Shown here piece by piece: positions 37,401 to 51,400 of a stretch of 64,000 bases of DNA. The stretch's first letter is position 1; every line of letters starts with the position of its first letter. Both the position numbers and the translations under genes were made by a program. The notes under the pieces were generated by a model. That model saw only the letters and a list, made by a program, of their open reading frames with translations, did no database searches and was not told the DNA's origin. Location of the stretch: positions 119,342,343 to 119,406,342 of the forward strand of contig OZ038381.1 in the NCBI GenBank assembly GCA_964036045.1, written 5' to 3'. The DNA comes from Eutreptiella sp. 'Long Island Sound 2002' (lineage: Eukaryota; Euglenozoa; Euglenophyceae; Eutreptiales; Eutreptiaceae).

Positions 37401-40400
37401 GGTTAGGGACTCACAATCCACGCTTTGTTGTGTGGCCCCTTGAGTTGGGGTTAGGGACTCGCAATCCAGGCTTTGTTGCGTGCCCCCTTGAGTTGGGGTT
37501 AGGGACTCGCAATCCACGCTTTTTTGCGTGGCCCCTTGAGTTGGGGTTAGGGACTCGCAATCCACACTGTGTTGCGTGGCCCCTTGAGTTGGGGTTAGGG
37601 ACTCGCAATCCACGCTTTGTTGCATGGCCCCCTGAGTTGGGGTTAGGGACTCGCAATCCACGCTTTGTTGCGTGGCCCCTTGAGTTGGGGTTAGGGACTC
37701 GCAATCCACCTTGTTGCGTGGCCCCTTGAGTTGGGGTTAGTGACTCGCAATCCACGCTTTGTTGTCTGGCACGTTGAGTTGGGGTTAGGGACTCGCAATC
37801 CACGCTTTGTTGCGTGGCCCCTTGAGTTGGGGTTAGGGACTCGCAATCCACGCTTTGCTGCGTGGCCCCTTGAGTTGGGGTTAGGGACTCGCAATCCACG
37901 CTTTGTTGCGTGGCCTCTTGAGTTGGGGTTAGGGACTCGCAATCCACGCTTTGTTGTCCGGCCCCTTGAGTTGGGGTTAGTGACTTGCAATCCACGCTTT
38001 GTTGCGTGGCCCCTTGAGTTGGGGTTAGGGACTCGCAATCCACGCTTTGTTGCGTGGCCCCTTGAGTTGGGGTTAGGGACTCGCAATCCACGCTTTGCTG
38101 CATGGCCCCTTGAGTTGGCGTTAGGGACTCGCAATCCACGCTTTGTTGCATGGCCCCTTGAGTTGGGGTTAGGGACTCGCAATCCACGCTTTCTTGTGTG
38201 GCCCCTTGAGTTGGCGTTAGGGACTCGCAATCCACGCTTTGTTGCATGGCCCCTTGAGTTGGGGTTAGGGACTCGCAATCCACGCTTTGTTGCGTGGCCC
38301 CTTGAGTCGGGGTTAGGGACTCGCAATCCACGCTTTGTTGTGTGGCCTCTTGAGTTGGGGTTAGGGACCCACAATCCACGCTTTGTTGTCCGGCCCCTTG
38401 AGTTGGGGTTAGGGACTCGCAATCCACGCTTTGTTGCGTGGCCCCTGGAGTTGGGGTTAGGGACTCGCAATCCACACTTTGTTGTGTGGCCCCTTGAGTT
38501 GGGGTTAGGGACTCGCAATCCACACTTTGTTGTGTGGCCCCTTGAGTTGGGTTAGGGACTCGCAATGCACGCTTTGTTGCGTGGCCGCTTGAGTTGGGGT
38601 TAGGGACTCGCAATCCACGCTTTGTTGTGTGGCCTCTTGAGTTGGGGTTAGGGACTCGCAATCCACGCTTTGTTGTGTGGCCCCTTGAGTTGGGGTTAGG
38701 GACTCGCAATCCAGGCTTTGTTGTGAGGCCCCTTGACTTGGGGTTAGGGACTCGCAATCCACGCTTTTTTGTGTGGCCCCTTGAGTTGGGGTTAGGGACT
38801 CGCAATCCAGGCTTTGTTGCGTGGCCCCTTGAGTTGGGGTTAGGGACTCGCAATCAACGCTTTGTTGTGTGGCCCCTTGAGTTGGGGTTAGGGACTCGCA
38901 ATCCACGCTTTGTTGCTTGGCCCCTTGAGTTGGGGTTAGGGACTCGCAATCCACGCTTTGTTGCGTGGCCCCTTGAGTTGGGGTTAGGGACTCGCAATCC
39001 ACGCTTTGTTGCGTGGCCCCTTGAGTTGGGGTTAGGGACTCACAATCCACGCTTTGTTGTGTGGCCCCTTGAGTTGGGGTTAGGGACTCGCAATCCACGC
39101 TTTGTGGCGTGGCCCCTTGAATTGGGGTTAGGGACTCGCAATCCACACTTTGTTGTGTGGCCGCTTGAGTTGGGGTTAGGGACTCGCAATCCACGCTTTG
39201 TTGCGTGGCCCCTTGAGTTGGGGTTAGGGACTCGCAATCCACCTTGTTGCGTGGCCCCTTTAGTTGGGGTTAGGGACTCGCAATCCACGCTTTGTTGCGT
39301 GGCCCCTTGAATTGGGGTTAGGGACTCGCAATCCACACTTTGTTGTGTGGCCCCTTGAGTTGGGGTTAGGGACTCGCAATCCAGGCTTTGTTGCGTGCCC
39401 CCTTGAGTTGGGGTTAGGGACTCGCAATGCAGGCTTTGTTGCGTGGCCCCTTGAGTTGGGGTTAGGGACTCGCGATCCACGCTTTTATGCGTGGCCCCTT
39501 GAGTTGGGGTTAGGGACTCGCAATCCACGCTTTGTTGCGTGGCCCCTTGAGTTGGGGTTAGGGACTCGCAATCCACCTTGTTGCGTGGCCCCTTGAGTTG
39601 GGGTTAGGGACTCGCAATCCACGCTTTGTTGCGTGGCCCCTTCAATTGGGGTTAGGGACTCGCAATCCACACTTTGGTGTGTGGCCGCTTGAGTTGGGGT
39701 TAGGGACTCGCAATCCACGCTTTGTTGCGTGGCCCCTTGAGTTGGGGTTAGGGACTCGCAATCCACGCTTTGTTGCGTGGCCCCTTGAGTTGGGGTTAGG
39801 GACTCGCAATCCACGCTTTGTTGCGTGCCCCCTTGAGTTGGGGTTAGGGACTCACAATCCACGCTTTGTTGTGTGGCCCCTTGAGTTGGGGTTAGGGACT
39901 CGCAATCCAGGCTTTGTTGCGTGCCCCCTTGAGTTGGGGTTAGGGACTCGCAATCCACGCTTTTTTGCGTGGCCCCTTGAGTTGGGGTTAGGGACTCGCA
40001 ATCCACACTGTGTTGCGTGGCCCCTTGAGTTGGGGTTAGGGACTCGCAATCCACGCTTTGTTGCATGGCCCCCTGAGTTGGGGTTAGGGACTCGCAATCC
40101 ACGCTTTGTTGCGTGGCCCCTTGAGTTGGGGTTAGGGACTCGCAATCCACCTTGTTGCGTGGCCCCTTGAGTTGGGGTTAGTGACTCGCAATCCACGCTT
40201 TGTTGTGTGGCACGTTGAGTTGGGGTTAGGGACTCGCAATCCACGCTTTGTTGCGTGGCCCCTTGAGTTGGGGTTAGGGACTCGCAATCCACGCTTTGTT
40301 GCGTGGCCCCTTGAGTTGGGGTTAGGGACTCGCAATCCACGCTTTGTTGCGTGGCCTCTTGAGTTGGGGTTAGGGACTCGCAATCCACGCTTTGTTGTCC

Positions 40401-43400
40401 GGCCCCTTGAGTTGGGGTTAGTGACTTGCAATCCACGCTTTGTTGCGTGGCCCCTTGAGTTGGGGTTAGGGACTCGCAATCCACGCTTTGTTGCGTGGCC
40501 CCTTGAGTTGGGGTTAGGGACTCGCAATCCACGCTTTGCTGCATGGCCCCTTGAGTTGGCGTTAGGGACTCGCAATCCACGCTTTGTTGCATGGCCCCTT
40601 GAGTTGGGGTTAGGGACTCGCAATCCACGCTTTCTTGTGTGGCCCCTTGAGTTGGCGTTAGGGACTCGCAATCCACGCTTTGTTGCATGGCCCCTTGAGT
40701 TGGGGTTAGGGACTCGCAATCCACGCTTTGTTGCGTGGCCCCTTGAGTCGGGGTTAGGGACTCGCAATCCACGCTTTGTTGTGTGGCCTCTTGAGTTGGG
40801 GTTAGGGACCCACAATCCACGCTTTGTTGTCCGGCCCCTTGAGTTGGGGTTAGGGACTCGCAATCCACGCTTTGTTGCGTGGCCCCTGGAGTTGGGGTTA
40901 GGGACTCGCAATCCACACTTTGTTGTGTGGCCCCTTGAGTTGGGGTTAGGGACTCGCAATCCACACTTTGTTGTGTGGCCCCTTGAGTTGGGTTAGGGAC
41001 TCGCAATGCACGCTTTGTTGCGTGGCCGCTTGAGTTGGGGTTAGGGACTCGCAATCCACGCTTTGTTGTGTGGCCTCTTGAGTTGGGGTTAGGGACTCGC
41101 AATCCACGCTTTGTTGTGTGGCCCCTTGAGTTGGGGTTAGGGACTCGCAATCCAGGCTTTGTTGTGAGGCCCCTTGACTTGGGGTTAGGGACTCGCAATC
41201 CACGCTTTTTTGTGTGGCCCCTTGAGTTGGGGTTAGGGACTCGCAATCCAGGCTTTGTTGCGTGGCCCCTTGAGTTGGGGTTAGGGACTCGCAATCAACG
41301 CTTTGTTGTGTGGCCCCTTGAGTTGGGGTTAGGGACTCGCAATCCACGCTTTGTTGCTTGGCCCCTTGAGTTGGGGTTAGGGACTCGCAATCCACGCTTT
41401 GTTGCGTGGCCCCTTGAGTTGGGGTTAGGGACTCGCAATCCAGGCTTTGTTGCGTGCCCCCTTGAGTTGGGGTTAGGGACTCGCAATGCAGGCTTTGTTA
41501 GGTGGCCCCTTGAGTTGGGGTTAGGGACTCGCGATCCACGCTTTTATGCGTGGCCCCTTGAGTTGGGGTTAGGGACTCGCAATCCACGCTTTGTTGCGTG
41601 GCCCCTTGAGTTGGGGTTAGGGACTCGCAATCCACCTTGTTGCGTGGCCCCTTGAGTTGGGGTTAGGGACTCGCAATCCACGCTTTGTTGCGTGGCCCCT
41701 TCAATTGGGGTTAGGGACTCGCAATCCACACTTTGGTGTGTGGCCGCTTGAGTTGGGGTTAGGGACTCGCAATCCACGCTTTGTTGCGTGGCCCCTTGAG
41801 TTGGGGTTAGGGACTCGCAATCCACGCTTTGTTGCGTGGCCCCTTGAGTTGGGGTTAGGGACTCGCAATCCACGCTTTGTTGCGTGGCCCCTTGAATTGG
41901 GGTTAGGGACTCGCAATCCACACTTTGTTGTGTGGCCGCTTGAGTTGGGGTTAGGGACTCGCAATCCACGCTTTGTTGCGTGGCCCCTTGAGTTGGGGTT
42001 AGGGACTCGCAATCCACCTTGTTGCGTGGCCCCTTGAGTTGGGGTTAGGGACTCACAATCCACGCTTTGTTGCGTGGCCGCTTGAGTTGGGGTTAGGGAC
42101 CTGCAATCCACGCTTTGTTGCGTGGCCCCTTGAGTTGGGGTTAGGGAGTCGCAATCCACCTTGTTGCGTGGCCCCTTGAGTTGGGGTTAGTGACTCGCAA
42201 TCCACGCTTTGTTGCGTGGCCCCTTGAGTTGGGGTTAGGGACTCGCAATCCACCTTGTTGCGTGGCCCCTTGAGTTGGGGTTAGGGACTCGCAATCCACG
42301 CTTTGTTGCGTGGCCCCTTGAGTTGGGGTTAGGGACTCGCAATCCACCTTGTTGCGTGGCCCTTTGAGTTGGGGTTAGGGACTCGCAATCCACGCTTTGT
42401 TGCGTGGCCCCTTGAATTGGGGTTAGGGACTCGCAATCCACACTTTGTTGTGTGGCCGCTTGAGTTGGGGTTAGGGACTCGCAATCCACGCTTTGTTGCG
42501 TGGCCCCTTGAGTTGGGGTTAGGGACTCGCAATCCACGCTTTGTTGCGTGGCCCCTTGAGTTGGGGTTAGGGACTCGCAATCCACGCTTTGTTGCGTGGC
42601 CCCTTGAATTGGGGTTAGGGACTCGCAATCCACACTTTGTTGTGTGGCCGCTTGAGTTGGGGTTAGGGACTCGCAATCCACGCTTTGTTGCGTGGCCCCT
42701 TGAGTTGGGGTTAGGGACTCGCAATCCACCTTGTTGCGTGGCCCCTTGAGTTGGGGTTAGGGACTCACAATCCACGCTTTGTTGCGTGGCCCCTTGAGTT
42801 GGGGTTAGGGACCTGCAATCCACGCTTTGTTGCGTGGCCCCTTGAGTTGGGGTTAGGGAGTCGCAATCCACCTTGTTGCGTGGCCCCTTGAGTTGGGGTT
42901 AGTGACTCGCAATCCACGCTTTGTTGCGTGGCCCCTTGAGTTGGGGTTAGGGACTCGCAATCCACGCTTTGTTGCGTGGCCCCTTGAGTTGGGGTTAGGG
43001 ACTCGCAATCCACGCTTTCTTGTGTGGCCCCTTGAGTTGGCGTTAGGGACTCGCAATCCACGCTTTGTTGCATGGCCCCTTGAGTTGGGGTTAGGGACTC
43101 GCAATCCACGCTTTGTTGCGTGGCCCCTTGAGTCGGGGTTAGGGACTCGCAATCCACGCTTTGTTGTGTGGCCTCTTGAGTTGGGGTTAGGGACCCACAA
43201 TCCACGCTTTGTTGTCCGGCCCCTTGAGTTGGGGTTAGGGACTCGCAATCCACGCTTTGTTGCGTGGCCCCTGGAGTTGGGGTTAGGGACTCGCAATCCA
43301 CACTTTGTTGTGTGGCCCCTTGAGTTGGGGTTAGGGACTCGCAATCCACACTTTGTTGTGTGGCCCCTTGAGTTGGGTTAGGGACTCGCAATGCACGCTT

Positions 43401-45480
43401 TGTTGCGTGGCCGCTTGAGTTGGGGTTAGGGACTCGCAATCCACGCTTTGTTGTGTGGCCTCTTGAGTTGGGGTTAGGGACTCGCAATCCACGCTTTGTT
43501 GTGTGGCCCCTTGAGTTGGGGTTAGGGACTCGCAATCCAGGCTTTGTTGTGAGGCCCCTTGACTTGGGGTTAGGGACTCGCAATCCACGCTTTTTTGTGT
43601 GGCCCCTTGAGTTGGGGTTAGGGACTCGCAATCCAGGCTTTGTTGCGTGGCCCCTTGAGTTGGGGTTAGGGACTCGCAATCAACGCTTTGTTGTGTGGCC
43701 CCTTGAGTTGGGGTTAGGGACTCGCAATCCACGCTTTGTTGCTTGGCCCCTTGAGTTGGGGTTAGGGACTCGCAATCCACGCTTTGTTGCGTGGCCCCTT
43801 GAGTTGGGGTTAGGGACTCGCAATCCACGCTTTGTTGCGTGGCCCCTTGAGTTGGGGTTAGGGACTCACAATCCACGCTTTGTTGTGTGGCCCCTTGAGT
43901 TGGGGTTAGGGACTCGCAATCCACACTTTGTTGTGTGGCCGCTTGAGTTGGGGTTAGGGACTCGCAATCCACGCTTTGTTGCGTGGCCCCTTGAGTTGGG
44001 GTTAGGGACTCGCAATCCACCTTGTTGCGTGGCCCCTTTAGTTGGGGTTAGGGACTCGCAATCCACGCTTTGTTGCGTGGCCCCTTGAATTGGGGTTAGG
44101 GACTCGCAATCCACACTTTGTTGTGTGGCCCCTTGAGTTGGGGTTAGGGACTCGCAATCCAGGCTTTGTTGCGTGCCCCCTTGAGTTGGGGTTAGGGACT
44201 CGCAATGCAGGCTTTGTTGCGTGGCCCCTTGAGTTGGGGTTAGGGACTCGCAATCCACGCTTTGTTGCGTGGCCCCTTGAATTGGGGTTAGGGACTCGCA
44301 ATCCACACTTTGTTGTGTGGCCGCTTGAGTTGGGGTTAGGGACTCGCAATCCACGCTTTGTTGCGTGGCCCCTTGAGTTGGGGTTAGGGACTCGCAATCC
44401 ACCTTGTTGCGTGGCCCCTTGAGTTGGGGTTAGGGACTCACAATCCACGCTTTGTTGCGTGGCCGCTTGAGTTGGGGTTAGGGACTCACAATCCACGCTT
44501 TGTTGCGTGGCCGCTTGAGTTGGGGTTAGGGACCTGCAATCCACGCTTTGTTGCGTGGCCCCTTGAGTTGGGGTTAGGGAGTCGCAATCCACCTTGTTGC
44601 GTGGCCCCTTGAGTTGGGGTTAGTGACTCGCAATCCACGCTTTGTTGCGTGGCCCCTTGAGTTGGGGTTAGGGACTCGCAATCCACCTTGTTGCGTGGCC
44701 CCTTGAGTTGGGGTTAGGGACTCGCAATCCACGCTTTGTTGCGTGGCCCCTTGAGTTGGGGTTAGGGACTCGCAATCCACCTTGTTGCGTGGCCCTTTGA
44801 GTTGGGGTTAGGGACTCGCAATCCACGCTTTGTTGCGTGGCCCCTTGAATTGGGGTTAGGGACTCGCAATCCACACTTTGTTGTGTGGCCGCTTGAGTTG
44901 GGGTTAGGGACTCGCAATCCACGCTTTGTTGCGTGGCCCCTTGAGTTGGGGTTAGGGACTCGCAATCCACGCTTTGTTGCGTGGCCCCTTGAGTTGGGGT
45001 TAGGGACTCGCAATCCACGCTTTGTTGCGTGGCCCCTTGAATTGGGGTTAGGGACTCGCAATCCACACTTTGTTGTGTGGCCGCTTGAGTTGGGGTTAGG
45101 GACTCGCAATCCACGCTTTGTTGCGTGGCCCCTTGAGTTGGGGTTAGGGACTCGCAATCCACCTTGTTGCGTTGCCCCTTGAGTTGGGGTTAGGGACTCA
45201 CAATCCACGCTTTGTTGCGTGGCCCCTTGAGTTGGGGTTAGGGACCTGCAGTCCACGCTTTGTTGCTTGGCCCCTTGAGTTGGGGTTAGGGAGTCGCAAT
45301 CCACCTTGTTGCGTGGCCCCTTGAGTTGGGGTTAGTGACTCGCAATCCACGCTTTGTTGCGTGGCCCCTTGAGTTGGGGTTAGGGACTCGCAATCCACGC
45401 TTTGTTGTGTGGCCGCTTGAGTTGGGGTGAGGGACTCGCAATCCACGCTTTGTTGCGTGGCCCCATTGAGTTGGGGTTAG
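37380..45480 (+). repeat. Higher-order block, 2,441 and 2,433 bp periods
   Basis: A run of private variants from about 37380 to 39000 is repeated at about 39820-41440, offset 2,441 bp (51 monomers minus 7 bp). It is repeated again in part at about 42960-43870, offset a further 2,385 bp. Separately, the region at 42141-42871 recurs at 44574-45304, offset 2,433 bp. Monomers with the 2-bp deletion (CCACCTTGTTG) are frequent, for example near 42020, 42170, 42250, 42350, 42728 and 44400. Confidence 0.8.
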
Positions 45481-45516
45481 GGACTCGCAATCCACCTTGT
45501 TGCGTGGCCCCTTGAG

Positions 45517-48441
45517 TTGGGGTTAGGGACTCGCAATCCACGCTTTGTTGCGTGGCCCCTTGAGTTGGGGTTAGGGACTCGCAATCCACGCTTTGTTGCG
45601 TGGCCCCTTGAGTTGGGGTTAGGGACTCGCAATCCACGCTTTGTTGTGTGGCCCCTTGAGTTGGGGTTGGGGACTCGCAATCCACGCTTTGTTGCGTGGC
45701 CCCTTGAGTTGGGGTTAGGGACTCGCAATCCACACTTTGTTGCGTGGCCCCTTGAGTTGGGGTTAGTGACTTGCAATCCACGCTTTGTTGTGTGGCCCCT
45801 TGAGTTGGGGTTAGGGACTCGCAATCCACGCTTTGTTGCGTGGCCCCTTGAGTTGGGGTTAGGGACTCGCAATCCACGCTTTGTTGCATGGCCCCTTGAG
45901 TTGGGGTTAGGGACTCGCAATCCACGCTTTGTTGCGTGGCCCCTTGAGTTGGGGTTAGGGACTCGCAATCCACGCTTTGTTGTGTGGCCCCTTGAGTTGG
46001 GGTTAGGGACTCGCAATCCACGGTTTGTTGCGTGGCCCCTTGAGTTGGGGTTAGGGACTCACAATCCAAACTTTGTTGCGTGGCCCGTTGAGTTGGGGTT
46101 AGGGACTCGCAATCCACGCTTTGTCGTGTGGCCCCTTGAGTTGGGGTTAGGGACTCGCAATCCACGCTTTGTTGCGTGGCCCCTTGAGTTGGGGTTAGGG
46201 ACTCGCAATCCACGCTTTGTTGTGTGGCCCCTTGAGTTGGGGTCAGGGACTTGCAATCCACGCTTTGTTGTGTGGCCCCTTGAGTTGGGGTTAGGGACTC
46301 GCAATCCAGGCTTTGTTGTGCGGCCCCTTGAGTTGGGGTTAGGGACTCGCAATCCACGCTTCGTTGCATGGCCCCTTGAGTTGGGGTTAGTGACTCGCAA
46401 TCCACGCTTTGTTGCGTGGCCCCTTGAGTTGGGGTTAGGGAGTCGCAATCCACGCTTTGTTGTGTGGCCCCTTGAGTTGGGGTTAGGGACTCGCAATCCA
46501 CGGTTTGTTGCGTGGCCCCTTGAGTTGGGGTTAGGGACTCACAATCCAAACTTTGTTGCGTGGCCCGTTGAGTTGGGGTTAGGGACTCGCAATCCACGCT
46601 TTGTCGTGTGGCCCCTTGAATTGGGGTTAGGGACTCGCAATCCACGCTTTGTTGCGTGGCCCCTTGAGTTGGGGTTAGGGACTCGCAATCCACGCTTTGT
46701 TGTGTGGCCCCTTGAGTTGGGGTTAGGGACTTGCAATCCACGCTTTGTTGTGTGGCCCCTTGAGTTGGGGTTAGGGACTCGCAATCCAGGCTTTGTTGTG
46801 CGGCCCCTTGAGTTGGGGTTAGGGACTCACAATCCAAACTTTGTTGCGTGGCCCCTTGAGTTGGGGTTAGGGACTCGCAATCCACGCTTTGTTGTGTGGC
46901 CCCTTGAGTTGGGCTTAGGGACTTGCAATCCACGCTTTGTTGTGTGGCCCCTTGAGTTGGGGTTAGGGACTCGCAATCCACGCTTTGTTGTGTGGCCCCT
47001 TGAGTTGGGGTTAGGGACTTGCAATCCACGCTTTGTTGTGTGGCCCCTTGAGTTGGGGTTAGGGACTCGCAGGCCACGCTTTGTTGTGTGGCCGCTTGAG
47101 TTGGGGTTAGGGACTCACAATCCAAACTTTGTTGCGTGGCCCCTTGAGTTGGGGTTAGGGACTCACAATCCAAACTTTGTTGCGTGGCCCGTTGAGTTGG
47201 GGTTAGGGACTCGCAATCCACGCTTTGTCGTGTGGCCCCTTGAGTTGGGGTTAGGGACTCGCAATCCACGCTTTGTTGCGTGGCCCCTTGAGTTGGGGTT
47301 AGGGACTCGCAATCCACGCTTTGTTGTGTGGCCCCTTGAGTTGGGGTTAGGGACTTGCAATCCACGCTTTGTTGTGTGGCCCCTTGAGTTGGGGTTAGGG
47401 ACTCGCAATACAGGCTTTGTTGTGCGGCCCCTTGAGTTGGGGTTAGGGACTCACAATCCAAACTTTGTTGCGTGGCCCCTTGAGTTGGGGTTAGGGACTC
47501 GCAATCCACGCTTTGTTGTGTGGCCCCTTGAGTTGGGCTTAGGGACTTGCAATCCACGCTTTGTTGTGTGGCCCCTTGAGTTGGGGTTAGGGACTCACAA
47601 TCCACGCTTTGTTGTGTGGCCCCTTGAGTTGGGGTTAGGGACTTGCAATCCACACTTTGTTGTGTGGCCCCTTGAGTTGGGGTTAGGGACTCGCAATCCA
47701 CGCTTTGTTGTGTGGCCCCTTGAGTTGGGGTTAGGGACTCACAATCCAAACTTTGTTGCGTGGCCCGTTGAGTTGGGGTTAGGGACTCGCAATCCACGCT
47801 TTGTTGTGTGGCCCCTTGAGTTGGGGTTAGGGACTCGCAATCCACGCTTTGTTGTGTGGCCCCTTGAGTTGGGGTTAGGGACTCGCAATCCACGCTTTGT
47901 TGCATGGCCCCTTGAGTTGGGGTTAGGGACTAGCAATCCACGCTTTGTTGCGTGGCCCCTTGAGTTGGGGTTAGGGACTCGCAATCCACGCTTTGTTGCG
48001 AGGCCCCTTGAGCTGGGGTTAGGGACTCGCAATCCACGCTTTGTTGTGTGGCCCCTTGAATTGGGGTTAGGGACTCGCAATCCACACTTTGTTGTGTGGC
48101 CGCTTGAGTTGGGGTTAGTGACTCGCAATCCACGCTTTGTTGCGTGGCCCCTTGAATTGGGGTTAGGGACTCGCAATCCACACTTTGTTGTGTGGCCGCT
48201 TGAGTTGGGGTTAGGGACTCACAATCCACGCTTTGTTGCGTGGCCCCTTGAGTTGGGGTTAGGGACTCACAATCCACGCTTTGTTGCGTGGCCCCTTGAG
48301 TTGGGGTTAGGGACTCGCAATCCACGCTTTGTTGCGTGGCCCCTTGAGTTGGGGTTAGGGACTCGCAATCCACGCTTTGTTGCGTGGCCCCTTGAGTTGG
48401 GGTTAGGGACTCGCAATCCACCTTGTTGCATGGCCCCTTGA
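45517..48441 (+). repeat. Register-preserving sub-block with 480- and 624-bp repeats
   Basis: About 61 consecutive monomers hold the 48-bp register. Similar variant strings begin at about 46059, 46539 and 47163, offsets of 480 bp (10 monomers) and 624 bp (13 monomers). They carry the AATCCAAACTTTG and TTTGTCGTGTGG variants. The open frame through the block (974 codons) is the same length artefact described for the 11.7-24.7 kb block. Confidence 0.75.
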
Positions 48442-51400
48442 GTTGGGGTTAGTGACTCGCAATCCACGCTTTGTTGCGTGGCCCCTTGAGTTGGGGTTAG
48501 GGACTCGCAATCCACCTTGTTGCATGGCCCCTTGAGTTGGGGTTAGTGACTCGCAATCCACGCTTTGTTGCGTGGCCCCTTGAGTTGGGGTTAGGGACTC
48601 GCAATCCACACTTTGTTGTGTGGCCGCTTGAGTTGGGGTTAGGGACTCGCAATCCACGCTTTGTTGCATGGCCCCTTGAGTTGGGGTTAGGGACTCGCAA
48701 TCCACGCTTTGTTGCGTGGCCCCTTGAGTTGGGGTTAGGGACTCGCAATCCACCTTGTTGCGTGGCCCCTTGAGTTGGGGTTAGGGACTCGCAATCCACG
48801 CTTTGTTGCGTGGCCCCTTGAGTTGGGGTTAGGGACTCGCAATCCACGCTTTGTTGCATGGCCCCTTGAGTTGGGGTTAGGGACTCGCAATCCACGCTTT
48901 GTTGCGTGGCCCCTTGAGTTGGGGTTAGGGACTCGCAATCCACGCTTTGTTGCGTGGCCCCTTGAGTTGGGGTTAGGGACTCGCAATCCACCTTGTTGCG
49001 TGGCCCCTTGAGTTGGGGTTAGTGACTCGCAATCCACGCTTTGTTGCGTGGCCCCTTGAGTTGGGGTTAGGGACTCGCAATCCACACTTTGTTGTGTGGC
49101 TGCTTGAGTTGGGGTTAGGGACTCACAATCCAAACTTTGTTGAGTGGCCCGTTGAGTTGGGGTTAGGGACTCGCAATCCACGCTTTGTTGTGTGGCCCCT
49201 TGAGTTGGGGTTAGGGACTCGCAATCCACGCTTTGTTGTGTGGCCCCTTGAGTTGGGGTTAGGGACTCGCAATCCACGCTTTGTTGCGTGGCCCCTTGAG
49301 TTGGTGTTAGGGACTTGCAATCCACGCTTTGTTGCGTGGCCCCTTGAGTTGGGGTTAGGGACTCGCAATCCACGCTTTGTTGCGTGGCCCCTTGAGCTGG
49401 GGTTAGGGACTCGCAATCCACCTTGTTGCGTGGCCCCTTGAGTTGGGGTTAGGGACTCACAATCCACGCTTTGTTGCGTGGCCCCTTGAGTTGGGGTTAG
49501 GGACTCACAATCCACGCTTTGTTGCGTGGCCCCTTGAGTTGGGGTTAGGGACTCACAATCCACACTTTGTTGTGTGGCCGCTTGAGTTGGGGTTAGGGAC
49601 TCACAATCCACGCTTTGTTGCGTGGCCCCTTGAGTTGGGGTTAGGGACTCGCAATCCACGCTTTGTTGCGTGGCCCCTTGAGTTGGGGTTAGGGACTCGC
49701 AATCCACGCTTTGTTGCGTGGCCCCTTGAGTTGGGGTTAGGGACTCGCAATCCACACTTTGTTGTGTGGCCGCTTGAGTTGGGGTTAGGGACTCGCAATC
49801 CACGCTTTGTTGCATGGCCCCTTGAGTTGGGGTTAGGGACTCGCAATCCACGCTTTGTTGCGTGGCCCCTTGAGTTGGGGTTAGGGACTCGCAATCCACC
49901 TTGTTGCGTGGCCCCTTGAGTTGGGGTTAGGGACTCGCAATCCACGCTTTGTTGCGTGGCCCCTTGAGTTGGGGTTAGGGACTCGCAATCCACGCTTTTT
50001 TGCATGGCCCCTTGAGTTGGGGTTAGGGACTCGCAATCCACGCTTTGTTGTGTGGCCCCTTGAGTTGGGGTTAGGGACTCGCAATCCACCTTGTTGCGTG
50101 GCCCCTTGAGTTGGGGTTAGTGACTCGCAATCCACGCTTTGTTGCGTGGCCCCTTGAGTTGGGGTTAGGGACTCGCAATCCACACTTTGTGGCGTGGCCC
50201 CTTGAGTTGGGGTTGGGGACTCGCAATCCACGCTTTGTTGTGTGGCCCCTTGAGTTGGGGTTAGGGGCTCGCAATCCACGCTTTGTTGCGTGGCCCCTTG
50301 AGTTGGGGTTAGGGACTTGCAATCCACGCTTTGTTGCGTGGCCCCTTGAGTTGGGGTTAGGGACTCGCAATCCACGCTTTGTTGCGTGGCCCCTTGAGCT
50401 GGGGTTAGGGACTCGCAATCCACCTTGTTGCGTGGCCCGTTGAGTTGGGGTTAGGGACTCGCAATCCACGCTTTGTTGTGTGGCCCCTTGAGTTGGGGTT
50501 AGGGACTCGCAATCCACGCTTTGTTGTGTGGCCCCTTGAGTTGGGGTTAGGGACTCGCAATCCACGCTTTGTTGCGTGGCCCCTTGAGTTGGTGTTAGGG
50601 ACTTGCAATCCACGCTTTGTTGCGTGGCCCCTTGAGTTGGGGTTAGGGACTCGCAATCCACGCTTTGTTGCGTGGCCCCTTGAGCTGGGGTTAGGGACTC
50701 GCAATCCACCTTGTTGCGTGGCCCCTTGAGTTGGGGTTAGGGACTCACAATCCACGCTTTGTTGCGTGGCCCCTTGAGTTGGGGTTAGGGACTCACAATC
50801 CACGCTTTGTTGCGTGGCCCCTTGAGTTGGGGTTAGGGACTCACAATCCACACTTTGTTGTGTGGCCGCTTGAGTTGGGGTTAGGGACTCACAATCCACG
50901 CTTTGTTGCGTGGCCCCTTGAGTTGGGGTTAGGGACTCGCAATCCACGCTTTGTTGCATGGCCCCTTGAGTTGGGGTTGGGGACTCGCAATCCACGCTTT
51001 GTTGCGTGGCCCCTTGAGTTGGGGTTAGGGACTCGCAATCCACGCTTTGTTGCGTGGCCCCTTGAGTTGGGGTTAGGGACTCGCAATCCACGCTTTGTTG
51101 CATGGCCCCTTGAGTTGGGGTTAGGGACTCGCAATCCACGCTTTGTTGTGTGGCCCCTTGAGTTGGGGTTAGGGGCTCGCAATCCACGCTTTGTTGTGTG
51201 GCCCCTTGAGTTGGGGTTAGGGACTCGCAATCCACGCTTTGTTGCGTGGCCCCTTGAGTAGGGGTTAGGGATTTGCAATCCACGCTTTGTTGTGTGGCCC
51301 CTTGAGTTGGGGTTAGGGACTTGCAATCCACGCTTTGTTGTGTGGCCCCTTGAGTTGTGGTTAGGGACTCGCAATCCACGCTTTGTTGCGTGGCCCCTTT

